Shown piece by piece: positions 53,926 to 62,317 of a DNA stretch of 64,000 nt (positions are counted from its first letter, which is position 1; each line of letters begins with the position of its first letter). The translations under genes and the position numbers were made by a program. The DNA is taken from contig JAUILN010000002.1 in the NCBI GenBank assembly GCA_030432695.1, forward strand, positions 248,001-312,000, read 5' to 3'. This stretch comes from a bacterium. GTDB taxonomy: Bacteria > Planctomycetota > UBA1135 > UBA2386. Under the pieces are notes generated by a model. That model was not told where the DNA came from and did no database searches. It was given only the letters and a program-made list of their open reading frames with translations.

Positions 53926-55611
53926 ATGAAACCTCCTCTACGAACGGCACTTGCGGCGCTCTGCGTGAGCGTCCCACAACTGGCCTGCCAGACCCCCACC
54001 GTTTCGTGGACCGGAGAGTCCATGCGGCTGCGCAGCGCCACCGTGACCCCCACCAGCGGCGGCTTCTCGGTCCGCGCGGTGATGGAGGACGACAACGCCG
54101 ATGGGTCGCTACCGAACTCCTACCGCCGCTGGTGGCACTTCGAGGTCGGCAACTTCCCGGCGGCCGGCACCACCCTCGACGTCCGCGTCGAGAATGCCGG
54201 CTACGGAGACGTGATCCTGCCCGTGTGGCGCCTCAGCGCCAATGGAGGAACCTCCTATGACGGTTGGAGGAGGCTGCCGACATCGAGCTTACCGATGGTC
54301 GCAGGCTCGACCCACCGTTTCCCCGTCGTCGTGCCGGCAGGGACGACCCACCTGCAACTCGCGAAGTTCTTCCCGTACCCGGTCAGCGAGAAGGACGACC
54401 TGCTGACGCGGATCGGCGGGCATCGACTGGTGCGCTCGATCCACTCGATCGGCAGCTCCTCGCAGGGCCGACCGATCGAGCTGGTGACGCTGACCGACTC
54501 CTCGGTCCCCGACGCCGGCAAGCACCGGGTGTGGGTCCATGCCGCCGTGCACCCGGCGGAGACCACGGCACCGCTGATGGCCGAAGGGCTGATCGACTAC
54601 CTGCTCGGGGGATCGAGTCGGGCCGAACAGCTGATGGACGAGTTGATCGTCGAGATCGTGCCGTTGGCGAACCCCGACGGCACCGCACTCGGCAACTACC
54701 GGACGACCGCCAACAGCGTGAACCTCGAAGAGCAGTGGGCCGCCCCCTACTCGTCGACGGTGCCCGAGGTCGCGGCACTGCGCACCGCGATCGAGCAGCG
54801 CATGGGCACGCCGGCGCAGCCGGCCCCGCAGCCCATCGAGGTGCTGCTCAATCTGCACTCGTCGCACAACGTCTCCTACCCGTTCCACTTCCGGCACGTG
54901 TCGAATCCGTCGTTCGACCTGGTGACGAGCCGCTCGGGCGTGATCCCCGCAGTGCACCAGCTCGAGCAGGACTGGATCGACGCGCTGGTGCTGGAGAGCC
55001 CGTTCGTGGCGCGTGGCACCACGCAGAACAGCACCGTGGGCGCACCGATCCGACCGTTCGTCGAGTCGATGATGCACGACCGGTGGAGCATCGATCCGCG
55101 GTGGACCGGGCAGCCGGTGATGGCGATCACGCTGGAGGGCACCTATGGCCGCGGACCCGATGGCGTGAACTGGGCGACGCGTCAGGACCACATCGACGTC
55201 GGCGCGGCGATCGGGCGCGCGCTCGGTCGGTTCTTCCAGCTGCCGACCGGAAGCTTCACGCGACCGTTCGGCACCGGCTGCGGCGCGGCGGTGTTGAGCG
55301 GCGGATTCCAGACCAACCCCGAGCGCTTCCCGCTGCTGGGCGTGCAATTGCCCGGCGCGCAGCCCGCGGTGCTGGTGCTCGGCCTCGACCGGATCACGTC
55401 GCCGCTGCCCGGGCTGTCGCCGTGCCCGCTGCGCACCACGCCGGTGATCGCGCTCGGCGGCTCGACCCAGACCTTCGGAATCTGGAACGGGGTGCTGCCG
55501 GTGCCCGTGGGAACGGGCGACCTGGGCGTCAACGCGCAGCTGCTGGTACTCGACCCGAACGCGACCGGACTCACCGCGACCAACGGGCTGGAGCTGCGGG
55601 TCGTGCGCTGA
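53926..55611 (+). CDS. Secreted M14-family zinc carboxypeptidase with C-terminal module
   Basis: A 561-residue exported peptidase. Signal peptide residues 1-21 (TALAALCVSVPQLACQ; the Cys could be lipidated). A beta-sandwich domain (about 25-150) precedes the catalytic domain, the layout of cytosolic carboxypeptidase (AGBL/M14B) relatives. Zinc ligands are H209 and E212 in VHPAETT and H311 in NLHSSHN; the NPDG motif is at 249-252 and the catalytic Glu is E404 in ITLEGTYG. The last 116 residues (from FGTGCGAAVLSGGFQTNP) are the shared C-terminal module (LGLDRITSP, LSPCPLRTTP, LPVPVGTGDLGV, TATNGLELRVV). Probably cleaves C-terminal residues from extracytoplasmic peptides. The nearby start context has no clear ribosome site. 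Convergent with the phosphodiesterase gene 6 bases away. Confidence 0.9.
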   Translation: MKPPLRTALAALCVSVPQLACQTPTVSWTGESMRLRSATVTPTSGGFSVRAVMEDDNADGSLPNSYRRWWHFEVGNFPAAGTTLDVRVENAGYGDVILPVWRLSANGGTSYDGWRRLPTSSLPMVAGSTHRFPVVVPAGTTHLQLAKFFPYPVSEKDDLLTRIGGHRLVRSIHSIGSSSQGRPIELVTLTDSSVPDAGKHRVWVHAAVHPAETTAPLMAEGLIDYLLGGSSRAEQLMDELIVEIVPLANPDGTALGNYRTTANSVNLEEQWAAPYSSTVPEVAALRTAIEQRMGTPAQPAPQPIEVLLNLHSSHNVSYPFHFRHVSNPSFDLVTSRSGVIPAVHQLEQDWIDALVLESPFVARGTTQNSTVGAPIRPFVESMMHDRWSIDPRWTGQPVMAITLEGTYGRGPDGVNWATRQDHIDVGAAIGRALGRFFQLPTGSFTRPFGTGCGAAVLSGGFQTNPERFPLLGVQLPGAQPAVLVLGLDRITSPLPGLSPCPLRTTPVIALGGSTQTFGIWNGVLPVPVGTGDLGVNAQLLVLDPNATGLTATNGLELRVVR

Positions 55612-55617
55612 CGAGCG

Positions 55618-56979
55618 TCACGCCAGCGCGCGCAGGATCCGCTGCTGGACGTCCACCGCCGCCACTTCGTCGGCAGCCTCGTCGCGCGACGAGTCGAGGA
55701 ACACCGGGCCGGCCTCGGGGTCGTCGTAGAGACGACCGTGCGAGCCGCGGACGATCGTCGGGTCGGTGCCGATCACGTCCATCAGGTAGCGGAAGCCGAG
55801 CTTCTTCTTCAGCAGCGTCTTCACGACCTTCAGCATCGGGAACGCCAGCTTCGGGTCGACGAACAGCTCGGTCGGGTCGTAGCCGGGCTTGCGGTGGATG
55901 TCGACGGTGGCGGCGAAGTCGGGGCGGCGGGCCTCGTCGAGCCAGTAGTGGTAGGCGAACCAGGTGCCCGGCGCGCTGATGCAGACCAGCTCGCCGGCGC
56001 GCTCGTGGTCGATGCCGAACTCGCGCTGCTGCGCGCGGTCGAGGACGCGGTCCACGCCGTCGAGCTTCTCGAGCGTGGCGCGCACCGCGGCGAGGTCCTC
56101 GGGCCGCTGCACGTAGACGTGCGCGCACTGGTGGTCGGCGACCGCGAAGGCCCGGCAGGCGCCGGCGTCGAGGAGCTGGCCGTGGCTGGTCTCCTGGACC
56201 CGGAGGAAGCCCTGCTCGTGCAGCGCGCGGTTGATGAACACCGGCCGGTCGACTGCCTCGATGCCGTACTCGGAGAGGATCATCACGCGCGCGTTGCGGC
56301 GCTCGGCCTCGTCGAGCAGCTTGCCGACCTCGGCATCGACGCGGGCCACCTGGGCGATCGAGCGCGGGTCGTCGGGGCCGAAGCGCTGGTGGTCGTAGTC
56401 GAGGTGTGGCAGGTAGCAGAGCGCCAGCGTGGGGTCGTGGCGACGGATCACCTCGAGCGTCGCATCGACGATCCAGGTGGTCGACGGCAGGTCGGCCTTC
56501 GGTCCCCAGAAGTCGAACAGCGGGAAGGGGCCGAGGTCGCGCTGCAGATCGAGGGCGAGTGCCGGCGGCTCGCTGTAGATGCCGGGCTTCTTCAGGCCGT
56601 CGGCGTGGTACTCGGGGCGCGGGGTCACCGAGTAGGCCACGTCGGCGTACATGTTCCACCACCAGAACATCTTCGCGCAGGTGAACGCCGGGTCGGCACG
56701 CTTCGCCAGCTCGTAGAACTTGTCGCCCTGCACCAGCTGGTTGGCCTGGCGCCACAGCCACACCTGTGCGAGGTCGCGGAAGTACCAGCCGTTGGCGACC
56801 GCGCCGTGCTCGCGGGGCAGGGCACCGGTGAGCCACGTGGCCTGTACGGTGCAGGTGACCGCAGGGAACACGGTGCGCTGCGGCGCCGCGAAGCCCTGTT
56901 CGGCGACCCGCCGGCAGTTCGGGGCGTGGGCGAGATCCTTGGGGCGGAGGCCGACGACGTCGAGGACCAGGAGCTTCAT
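55618..56979 (-). CDS. Alkaline phosphatase superfamily (nucleotide pyrophosphatase/phosphodiesterase-like) protein
   Basis: A 453-residue AP-superfamily protein. Start KLLVLDVVGLRPKDL gives the first metal Asp; PQRTVFPAVTCTVQATWLTG contains the nucleophile Thr/Ser, followed by LPREHGAVANGWYF; LPHLDYDHQRFGP supplies the Asp/His metal ligands; VMILSEYGIEAVD is the position of the usual SDHG motif with E-Y in place of D-H, which may alter metal binding. VADHQCAHVYV adds a late His. No signal peptide. Similar enzymes occur in bacterial clusters for alternative membrane lipids or ebo-like pathways; the substrate is unknown. Unrelated in sequence detail to the 28801 phosphodiesterase beyond the superfamily. 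Confidence 0.82.
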   Translation of the reverse strand: MKLLVLDVVGLRPKDLAHAPNCRRVAEQGFAAPQRTVFPAVTCTVQATWLTGALPREHGAVANGWYFRDLAQVWLWRQANQLVQGDKFYELAKRADPAFTCAKMFWWWNMYADVAYSVTPRPEYHADGLKKPGIYSEPPALALDLQRDLGPFPLFDFWGPKADLPSTTWIVDATLEVIRRHDPTLALCYLPHLDYDHQRFGPDDPRSIAQVARVDAEVGKLLDEAERRNARVMILSEYGIEAVDRPVFINRALHEQGFLRVQETSHGQLLDAGACRAFAVADHQCAHVYVQRPEDLAAVRATLEKLDGVDRVLDRAQQREFGIDHERAGELVCISAPGTWFAYHYWLDEARRPDFAATVDIHRKPGYDPTELFVDPKLAFPMLKVVKTLLKKKLGFRYLMDVIGTDPTIVRGSHGRLYDDPEAGPVFLDSSRDEAADEVAAVDVQQRILRALA

Positions 56980-57056
56980 GGGAGCGGCACACGATGCACG
57001 AGCCGCGGAGGAACTGCCACCTTGCCGCGTCCGAGGACCTGCCCGAAGCTCTCCCG

Positions 57057-57497
57057 ATGAAGCGCCGGACCTACCTGTTGCTCGCCGTCCTGCTGCTCGT
57101 GCCCCTGGCGACCTGGGCCGTCATGGAGTTCACGAGCGAGCGCGCGCACTGGCCGCGCCCGGAGATCCTCGATGCGCTGCGGATGGTCGAGTCGAGCGAC
57201 CGCGCCAACCCGCCCGACGGCGACGACGGCAAGGCGATCGGCCCCTACCAGATCTGGGAGATCTACTGGACCGACGCGAAGGCCTTCGACCCCGACCTCG
57301 GCGGCAGCTACCAGGACTGCCGCGACCGCGCCTACGCCGAGCGCGTGATCGACGCCTACATGCGCCGCTACGCCGCCGACGCCTGGGCCAGCGGCCACGC
57401 CGAGACCATCGCCCGCACCCACAACGGTGGCCCCAAGGGTCCGACCAAGGACACCACCCTCCCCTACTGGCAGCGCGTCCGCTCCCACCTCCGGTAG
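57057..57497 (+). CDS. Membrane-anchored i-type-lysozyme/destabilase-like protein
   Basis: A 146-residue protein with an N-terminal membrane helix or signal peptide (YLLLAVLLLVPLATWAVM) and a C-terminal domain of about 110 residues. The domain begins ILDALRMVESSDRANPPDGD and contains KAIGPYQIWEIYWTDAK, DCRDRAYAERVIDAYMRRYA and IARTHNGGPKGPT; the E-S-S...D...G..G.YQI...Y pattern and THNGGP motif resemble i-type lysozymes and soluble lytic transglycosylase-like folds. Likely cuts peptidoglycan in the periplasm. Start at 57057 because it opens the hydrophobic segment. Immediately followed (3 bases) by the paired palindromic repeat. Confidence 0.8.
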   Translation: MKRRTYLLLAVLLLVPLATWAVMEFTSERAHWPRPEILDALRMVESSDRANPPDGDDGKAIGPYQIWEIYWTDAKAFDPDLGGSYQDCRDRAYAERVIDAYMRRYAADAWASGHAETIARTHNGGPKGPTKDTTLPYWQRVRSHLR

Positions 57498-57501
57498 AAG
57501 G

Positions 57502-57540
57502 GGGGGTTAACAACTCGACCCGGCCTGGTTGTTAACCCCC
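57502..57540 (+). repeat. Palindromic element, copy 1 of an inverted pair
   Basis: 39 bases with 13-bp terminal inverted repeats GGGGGTTAACAAC / GTTGTTAACCCCC around TCGACCCGGCCTG. It directly follows the stop of the lysozyme-like gene (57495-57497). Its exact reverse complement occurs at 57579-57617. Hairpin-forming; in this position it may also end transcription of both convergent genes. Confidence 0.85.
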
Positions 57541-57578
57541 CTTCCAATAGCAGGAGGCGAGCCGAGGCGCGCCGTCGA

Positions 57579-57617
57579 GGGGGTTAACAACCAGGCCGGG
57601 TCGAGTTGTTAACCCCC
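57579..57617 (-). repeat. Palindromic element, copy 2, exact reverse complement of copy 1
   Basis: All 39 bases are the reverse complement of 57502-57540; the two copies are separated by a 38-base spacer (57541-57578) and so make one large palindrome of about 116 bases. The last base touches the stop codon (57619-57617) of the convergent lipoprotein gene. The arrangement resembles paired REP elements (BIMEs). Confidence 0.85.
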
Positions 57618-58201
57618 TACTGGGCGCGGTAGGTGGTCTCGATGGGGAAGCCGTTGGTGTGCTGGATGGCGTGAACCATCTGCTGGCTCGCGGCATCGAC
57701 GACCAGGAACTCGGGCTGGTAGTCCCAGGTGCGCAGGCCCACGGCAAGGAAGGGGCCGCGGCCGTCGGCGGCGGTGTAGGTGCCCGCCGAGTTGAGCGCG
57801 ATCTGGCCGACCTCCACCTCGAAGCCCGTGTAGCGGAACAGCGGGCCGGGGAGGAACGACGGGTCCTCGTAGAACTGGAAGGTGTAGACCGGGTTGCTGC
57901 CGGTCCACACCTGCGGCGTGCGGAGGATCTGCCAGACCTGGTCGGCGATCTGCTGTGCGTCGACCTGGCTCGGGGCGAACTCGAAGCGGTCGCCGACGGC
58001 GAGGACGCTGGTGACCGTCGCACCGCGGCTGCCATCGGAGGCGGCCTGGATCCCGCCGAAGGTCGAACCTCCGGGGTTGCCGCCGCCGTTGCCATTGCCG
58101 CCTGCGCCGGCGCCTCCTCCCCCGCCACCGCTGCAGGCGGTCGGGATCAGGCCCAGCAGGGCGAGGGCGAGGATGCGGATGCAGGTCTTGGCGGCGGTCA
58201 T
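57617..58201 (-). CDS. Lipoprotein of unknown function
   Basis: A 194-residue lipoprotein. Signal peptide with lipobox IPTAC (Cys at 23), then a long Gly/Asn-rich spacer (GAGAGGNGNGGGNPGGSTF). The mature domain (about 55-194) is beta-rich with aromatic residues (VLAVGDRFEFAPSQVDAQQIAD, YTFQFYEDPSFLPGPLFRYTGFEVEVG, VGLRTWDYQPEFLVVDAASQQMVHAIQHTNG split over three strands). No family recognised. The stop codon abuts the inverted repeat copy at 57579-57617. Divergence from the next gene 58308 is none: that gene lies upstream on the same strand, 106 bases away. Confidence 0.75.
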   Translation of the reverse strand: MTAAKTCIRILALALLGLIPTACSGGGGGGAGAGGNGNGGGNPGGSTFGGIQAASDGSRGATVTSVLAVGDRFEFAPSQVDAQQIADQVWQILRTPQVWTGSNPVYTFQFYEDPSFLPGPLFRYTGFEVEVGQIALNSAGTYTAADGRGPFLAVGLRTWDYQPEFLVVDAASQQMVHAIQHTNGFPIETTYRAQ

Positions 58202-58307
58202 CGGTGCGCTCGGTTCGGGTCCCGGGGAAGTCTGCCCCGGACCCACCCGAGAGCGGGGAAGCCACCGCACATCGAACACACGCCGCGCGGACGATCTCGC
58301 CGACCGG

Positions 58308-58838
58308 TCAGCGCGCCGGCGCAGCGAGCGCCGCGGAACCGCTCGTCGTGCTGCCTGCCGGCAGGTCCGAACCCGACCACGTCATCGGGACGCCGACCAT
58401 CGAGGCCACCACCGGACCCCGCCAGGCGAGGCTGGGCGCCGCGGTCTGCGAGGCCGAGCCGACCACGCCGGCGACGACCGTGGGCTGCGCGCAATCCGCC
58501 GACTCGCCGATCTGCACCACCGAGGCCACCGCGCCGAAGTCGACCGGCAGGCGCGGCCCCCAGCTCTCGGCGCTGCGCAGCGTCCCCGAGCCGATCAGCA
58601 CCGCGTGGCGCATGGCCGAATCGGCGAGCACCCCGAACTCCGCATCGACACAGCCACCCGAGACCGGGCCGAACTCGAGCAGCCACTGGGTCTCGGCGTC
58701 GCCGAGGACGAACCGGTCGGGCACGGTCGAGGCCGCCACGTCGCCCGAGCGGGCCGTCGACGCGGTCGACGAGCACGCAGCCAGCACGGTCGCAGCGAGC
58801 ACAGCGGGGAACACGGCGCGGAGGCGGGGGTGACTCAT
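58308..58838 (-). CDS. Lipoprotein of unknown function
   Basis: A 176-residue lipoprotein. Signal peptide with lipobox VLAAC (Cys at 22) and a Ser/Thr-rich spacer (SSTASTARSGDVAASTV). The mature domain contains two Cys (GGCVDAEFG and DCAQPTVV) likely forming a disulfide, strands ETQWLLEFGPVSGG, HAVLIGSGTLR and a hydrophobic C-terminal third (AWRGPVVASMVGVPMTWSG). No family recognised. The gene faces away from the paralogous pair starting at 58929 (divergent, 90 bases). Confidence 0.75.
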   Translation of the reverse strand: MSHPRLRAVFPAVLAATVLAACSSTASTARSGDVAASTVPDRFVLGDAETQWLLEFGPVSGGCVDAEFGVLADSAMRHAVLIGSGTLRSAESWGPRLPVDFGAVASVVQIGESADCAQPTVVAGVVGSASQTAAPSLAWRGPVVASMVGVPMTWSGSDLPAGSTTSGSAALAAPAR

Positions 58839-58928
58839 GCCGGGATCCTCGGCCGACCGGCCCGCAGGAGTTGAGGCGATTCGACCGGCCCGACCGGATG
58901 CACCCCACGGACGGCCACGGTCCGTGTC

Positions 58929-60632
58929 ATGGCCGTCCGACTCCTCCGCTGCTCTCTGGCAGCCTGCGCCACACTGGCCGCCGCACTCTCCACGCCTGGC
59001 CAGACCGGATCCACGCCACCGGCCCTGCACGCCGACGACACGTTGTTCGCCCGCTTCGGCAGCCCCGCCCGCTTGCGCGAAGCCCTGCGCGCCACCAACC
59101 TCGGCGTCGCCCTCGGCGACGAGTCCCGCGCCACCCTCCGCGACTCGCTCGCCACCGCCCTGCAGAGCGCACTCGCCGGGATCGACCCCGGCCTGCGGGC
59201 CACCGCGCTGGCAGTGGTCGACGCCCTCGACCAGGACGGCGGCTCGTTCACCCTCGGCTTCGAGGTCGCCTCCGAGCACCTCCCCGCCAGCCGCCCCGCC
59301 GCAATCCCCTTCGCCGGCACGCTCGCCTACCACCCCGACCCCGGCGCCGACCTCGACGCGCTCCGCGACCGCTTCGACGCAGCACTCCGCGCCAGCGGCA
59401 TCGAGCCCGCCACGCTCACCCTCGGCGACGGCACGGAGCTGCGCTACCTGCCGGTCGCCGGCGGCGGCGTCTCGCTGCCGAGGCGCTGTGGCAACGAGCT
59501 GCGCATCGACTTCGGCATCCCGTTCGCCGCCGCGGTGGAAGCCCGCGCCCGCGTCGACGCGCCATGGCAAGCCGACCGCGCGTTCCTCCAAGCCTCCGCC
59601 GCCCTCCACGTCGACCTGCAGCGCGCCATGCGATCAGCGCTGGTGTTCCGCCGCTTCTACGGTGAGTCCCGCTGGGCCGCACGCGTCCAGGCCTGCGGCC
59701 TCGACTCCCCCGACTCCCTGCGCCTCACGATGCGTCCCTCCGGCCCCTACCTGGAGTTCGAGTCGGCGCTGCGCTTCCACCCCGGCCGATCCCGCGGCGT
59801 CTTCGCCGGCCTGTTCCCGGCGACCACCACCCCGCCCCGCCTCGCGATGCTCGTCCCCGAAGCCGCGACCGCCTGGCAGGCCCTGCCGCTCGACGGCCCG
59901 CCGATCTACCGCGCCTGGTGCCTGTGGCTGTCGAGCCTGAACACGGTCGACGCCACCGACGCCGAACTCGACCGCCACGTCGAGCGCTACGAGGAGGCCT
60001 ACGAGCTCCGCCACGACTTCCGACCCGGCACCGACCTGCTGCCGCACTGCGAGGGACACGCGCTGCTGGCGAGTTCCCTCGGCGCGACCCGCACCGAGTT
60101 GGCAGCGGTGGAACTGCAGGACCACGAGGCCTTCGCCCGCGCCTGGCCCGCGGTCCTGCGCCGCTGGGGCGACGCCGAGCTGGGCGCGGCCACCGGCGAA
60201 GTCGACCACCCGGACGCGACGATCCACCTGCGGGCCGACGGCTGTTGGGCCATTACCGAACAGCTCCTGGTCGTCGCCCGGGGCGAGCACGCCCGCGCCT
60301 GGTGCGAGGAGGTCCTCGACCGTTGCCGCGACCTCCGCCGCCACGACCAGTCCCTCGATCGCCTCCCCGAGGCCATCCGTCGCCGCCTCCCCCAGGCACC
60401 CCCCGGCGTCGACGGCTGCGGCTCCCTGCGCACCGACCTCCTGTTGACCCCCTGGCTCGCCGCCCGCTGCTTCGGCGTCGACGACGAGTTCGCCACCGCC
60501 CTCGCCGACGCCTGGACCCGGACCTTCGCCGACCTCGAGCCCGACCTCCGCGAACGAGGCCTGGAACAGGCGTTCGGTTGGTCCGGCTGGGACGAGGAGC
60601 AACACACCTGGCGCTACCGCATCCTCTGGTGA
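58929..60632 (+). CDS. Secreted protein, first of two tandem paralogues
   Basis: A 567-residue exported protein of unknown function. Signal peptide residues 1-25 (LAACATLAAALSTPGQ). The mature part alternates helices and strands; it aligns along its length with the next gene: RFGSPARLREALRATNLG / CLANPARLRSALLSTTVG, PYLEFESALRFHPGRSRGVF / PYLEFETALTFRDGIDRGLF, MLVPEAATAWQALPLDG / GLVPEEVTAWQALPFDA, QAPPGVDGCGSLRTDLLL / QAPPGFHGCGTVSTRVLV, and the final GWDEEQHTWRYRILW / GWDAASRTWRYRVLW. The conserved end and the TAWQALP string define a planctomycete-like secreted family. Function unknown. Its stop overlaps a GTG of the next gene (GTGA, 60629-60632), so both are co-expressed. Confidence 0.78.
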   Translation: MAVRLLRCSLAACATLAAALSTPGQTGSTPPALHADDTLFARFGSPARLREALRATNLGVALGDESRATLRDSLATALQSALAGIDPGLRATALAVVDALDQDGGSFTLGFEVASEHLPASRPAAIPFAGTLAYHPDPGADLDALRDRFDAALRASGIEPATLTLGDGTELRYLPVAGGGVSLPRRCGNELRIDFGIPFAAAVEARARVDAPWQADRAFLQASAALHVDLQRAMRSALVFRRFYGESRWAARVQACGLDSPDSLRLTMRPSGPYLEFESALRFHPGRSRGVFAGLFPATTTPPRLAMLVPEAATAWQALPLDGPPIYRAWCLWLSSLNTVDATDAELDRHVERYEEAYELRHDFRPGTDLLPHCEGHALLASSLGATRTELAAVELQDHEAFARAWPAVLRRWGDAELGAATGEVDHPDATIHLRADGCWAITEQLLVVARGEHARAWCEEVLDRCRDLRRHDQSLDRLPEAIRRRLPQAPPGVDGCGSLRTDLLLTPWLAARCFGVDDEFATALADAWTRTFADLEPDLRERGLEQAFGWSGWDEEQHTWRYRILW

Positions 60633-60637
60633 ACCCG

Positions 60638-62308
60638 ATGACCCACCCTCGCCTCCGCACGCTGTTCTCGACGGCCGTCCTGTTCTCGGGGCTCGCCGCC
60701 CAGGACCCCGCCCCGCAACCGGCCTCGCCACCCGCCGCCCGCGCCGACGACCTGATCGTCGCCTGCCTCGCCAACCCCGCCCGCCTGCGCAGCGCGCTGC
60801 TCTCCACCACCGTGGGCGATCTCCTCGCCGGCGACGACGGTCTCGAGTTCCGCAACCGCTTCACCGAGACGTTCGAGTCGGTGCTCGGCCAACTCGACCC
60901 GCGTGCCAGCCAACTGGTGCTCGGCGTCGCCACGGCGATGGAGGACGACACCGGCACCTGGACGATCGGCATCGAGGCCGGCGACGGCGAACGGATCGCC
61001 GGCTCGCTCGAGCTCGAGGTCGGCCGCGGCACCGAGACCGCAGCGATCCTCGGTCGCCTGCAGCGCCTGTTCGACGATGCCTCGCTGCGCCGCGACACCC
61101 TCCAACTCGACGGCGGCGAGCCGATCCAGTTCGTCCACCTCGCCGGCTTCGGCATCGCGAATCCCCGGCAGGTCGATGACCGGATCCGCATCGACTGGGG
61201 CCGCCCGTTCGGCGAGGCCTACGCGTCCCGCCAGCAGCCCGGCCCCGCCTGGCAACCACCGCGCGCCGCCGCCACGACTCCCCTCCTCGTCGAGGCCGAC
61301 GTCGAACGCCTCGCCCGCAGCGCCGGCGACCGCCTCGACCCCGCCAGGCAGTCCAGCTACCAGCGCCTCCTCGGCATCCCGAGCCTCGAGCGCCTCCGCA
61401 TCCAGGCCCGCGCCAACGGCCCCTACCTCGAGTTCGAGACCGCACTGACGTTCCGCGACGGCATCGACCGCGGCCTGTTCGCGGGCGCGCTCCCCGCCGC
61501 GACGACTCCACCGGCACTCGCCGGCCTGGTCCCCGAAGAGGTCACCGCCTGGCAGGCCCTGCCGTTCGACGCGGCCCAGACCTGGAAGAGCCTCCGCGAT
61601 GCCCTGGCCCGCTGGTTCGCCTCGAGCAAGCGCGACGACGACCAGGCCATCGCCGACTTCCGCGAGCAGGAGCGCACCTTCCTCGGCCAGAACCTCGACG
61701 ACGGCTTCTTCAGCCACCTCGCTCCGCAGGCGCTGTTCCTCGGCTCGCTCGATACCGTCGGCGCCGGCACCTTCCTCGGAGCCTTCCCCGTGAAGGACCG
61801 GGCACTCGCCGAGCGCAGTTGGGAATCGCTGCTGAGCCGCATCGGACCGTTCCTGCCGGGCTCCGAACAGGAAGACATCGAACACGCCGAGGGCGTGCTG
61901 CACGGCACCGACGAGCTCTGGTACGTGTTCACCGACGACCTCTTCGTGGTCTCCTGGGGCGAGCAGCCGATCGAGCGGATCACCGCGGTCCTCGACCGCC
62001 GCACGGCACTCCGTCGTGCCGAGGCCCCGCTCGGCGAACTCCCCGCCACCGTGCGACGCCGCGTGCAGCAGGCCCCGCCCGGCTTCCACGGCTGCGGCAC
62101 GGTCAGCACCCGCGTGCTGGTCGGCCTCGCGTTCGCTGCCGACGTGTTGGAACTCCCCGACGTGCTGAAGCAACTGCTCGGCGAGGGCTGGACCAAGGCC
62201 CTCGAGGACGCGAGTCCGCAGCTCGCCGAGCACGGCGTGGAGCAGGCGGTGAGCCTGTCGGGCTGGGATGCCGCGTCCCGCACCTGGCGCTACCGCGTGC
62301 TGTGGTGA
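60638..62308 (+). CDS. Secreted protein, second of two tandem paralogues
   Basis: A 556-residue exported protein, paralogue of the 58929 product (see that entry for aligned segments). Signal peptide residues 1-22 (LRTLFSTAVLFSGLAAQ). The identity is concentrated in the central region and the last 40 residues, with GWDAASRTWRYRVLW at the very end. An alternative GTG start at 60629 would overlap the upstream stop by four bases and add three residues; both keep the signal peptide. Duplication in tandem suggests dosage or divergence of ligand binding. It is convergent with the truncated caspase-like gene 9 bases away. Confidence 0.78.
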   Translation: MTHPRLRTLFSTAVLFSGLAAQDPAPQPASPPAARADDLIVACLANPARLRSALLSTTVGDLLAGDDGLEFRNRFTETFESVLGQLDPRASQLVLGVATAMEDDTGTWTIGIEAGDGERIAGSLELEVGRGTETAAILGRLQRLFDDASLRRDTLQLDGGEPIQFVHLAGFGIANPRQVDDRIRIDWGRPFGEAYASRQQPGPAWQPPRAAATTPLLVEADVERLARSAGDRLDPARQSSYQRLLGIPSLERLRIQARANGPYLEFETALTFRDGIDRGLFAGALPAATTPPALAGLVPEEVTAWQALPFDAAQTWKSLRDALARWFASSKRDDDQAIADFREQERTFLGQNLDDGFFSHLAPQALFLGSLDTVGAGTFLGAFPVKDRALAERSWESLLSRIGPFLPGSEQEDIEHAEGVLHGTDELWYVFTDDLFVVSWGEQPIERITAVLDRRTALRRAEAPLGELPATVRRRVQQAPPGFHGCGTVSTRVLVGLAFAADVLELPDVLKQLLGEGWTKALEDASPQLAEHGVEQAVSLSGWDAASRTWRYRVLW

Positions 62309-62317
62309 GCCGGCCTG

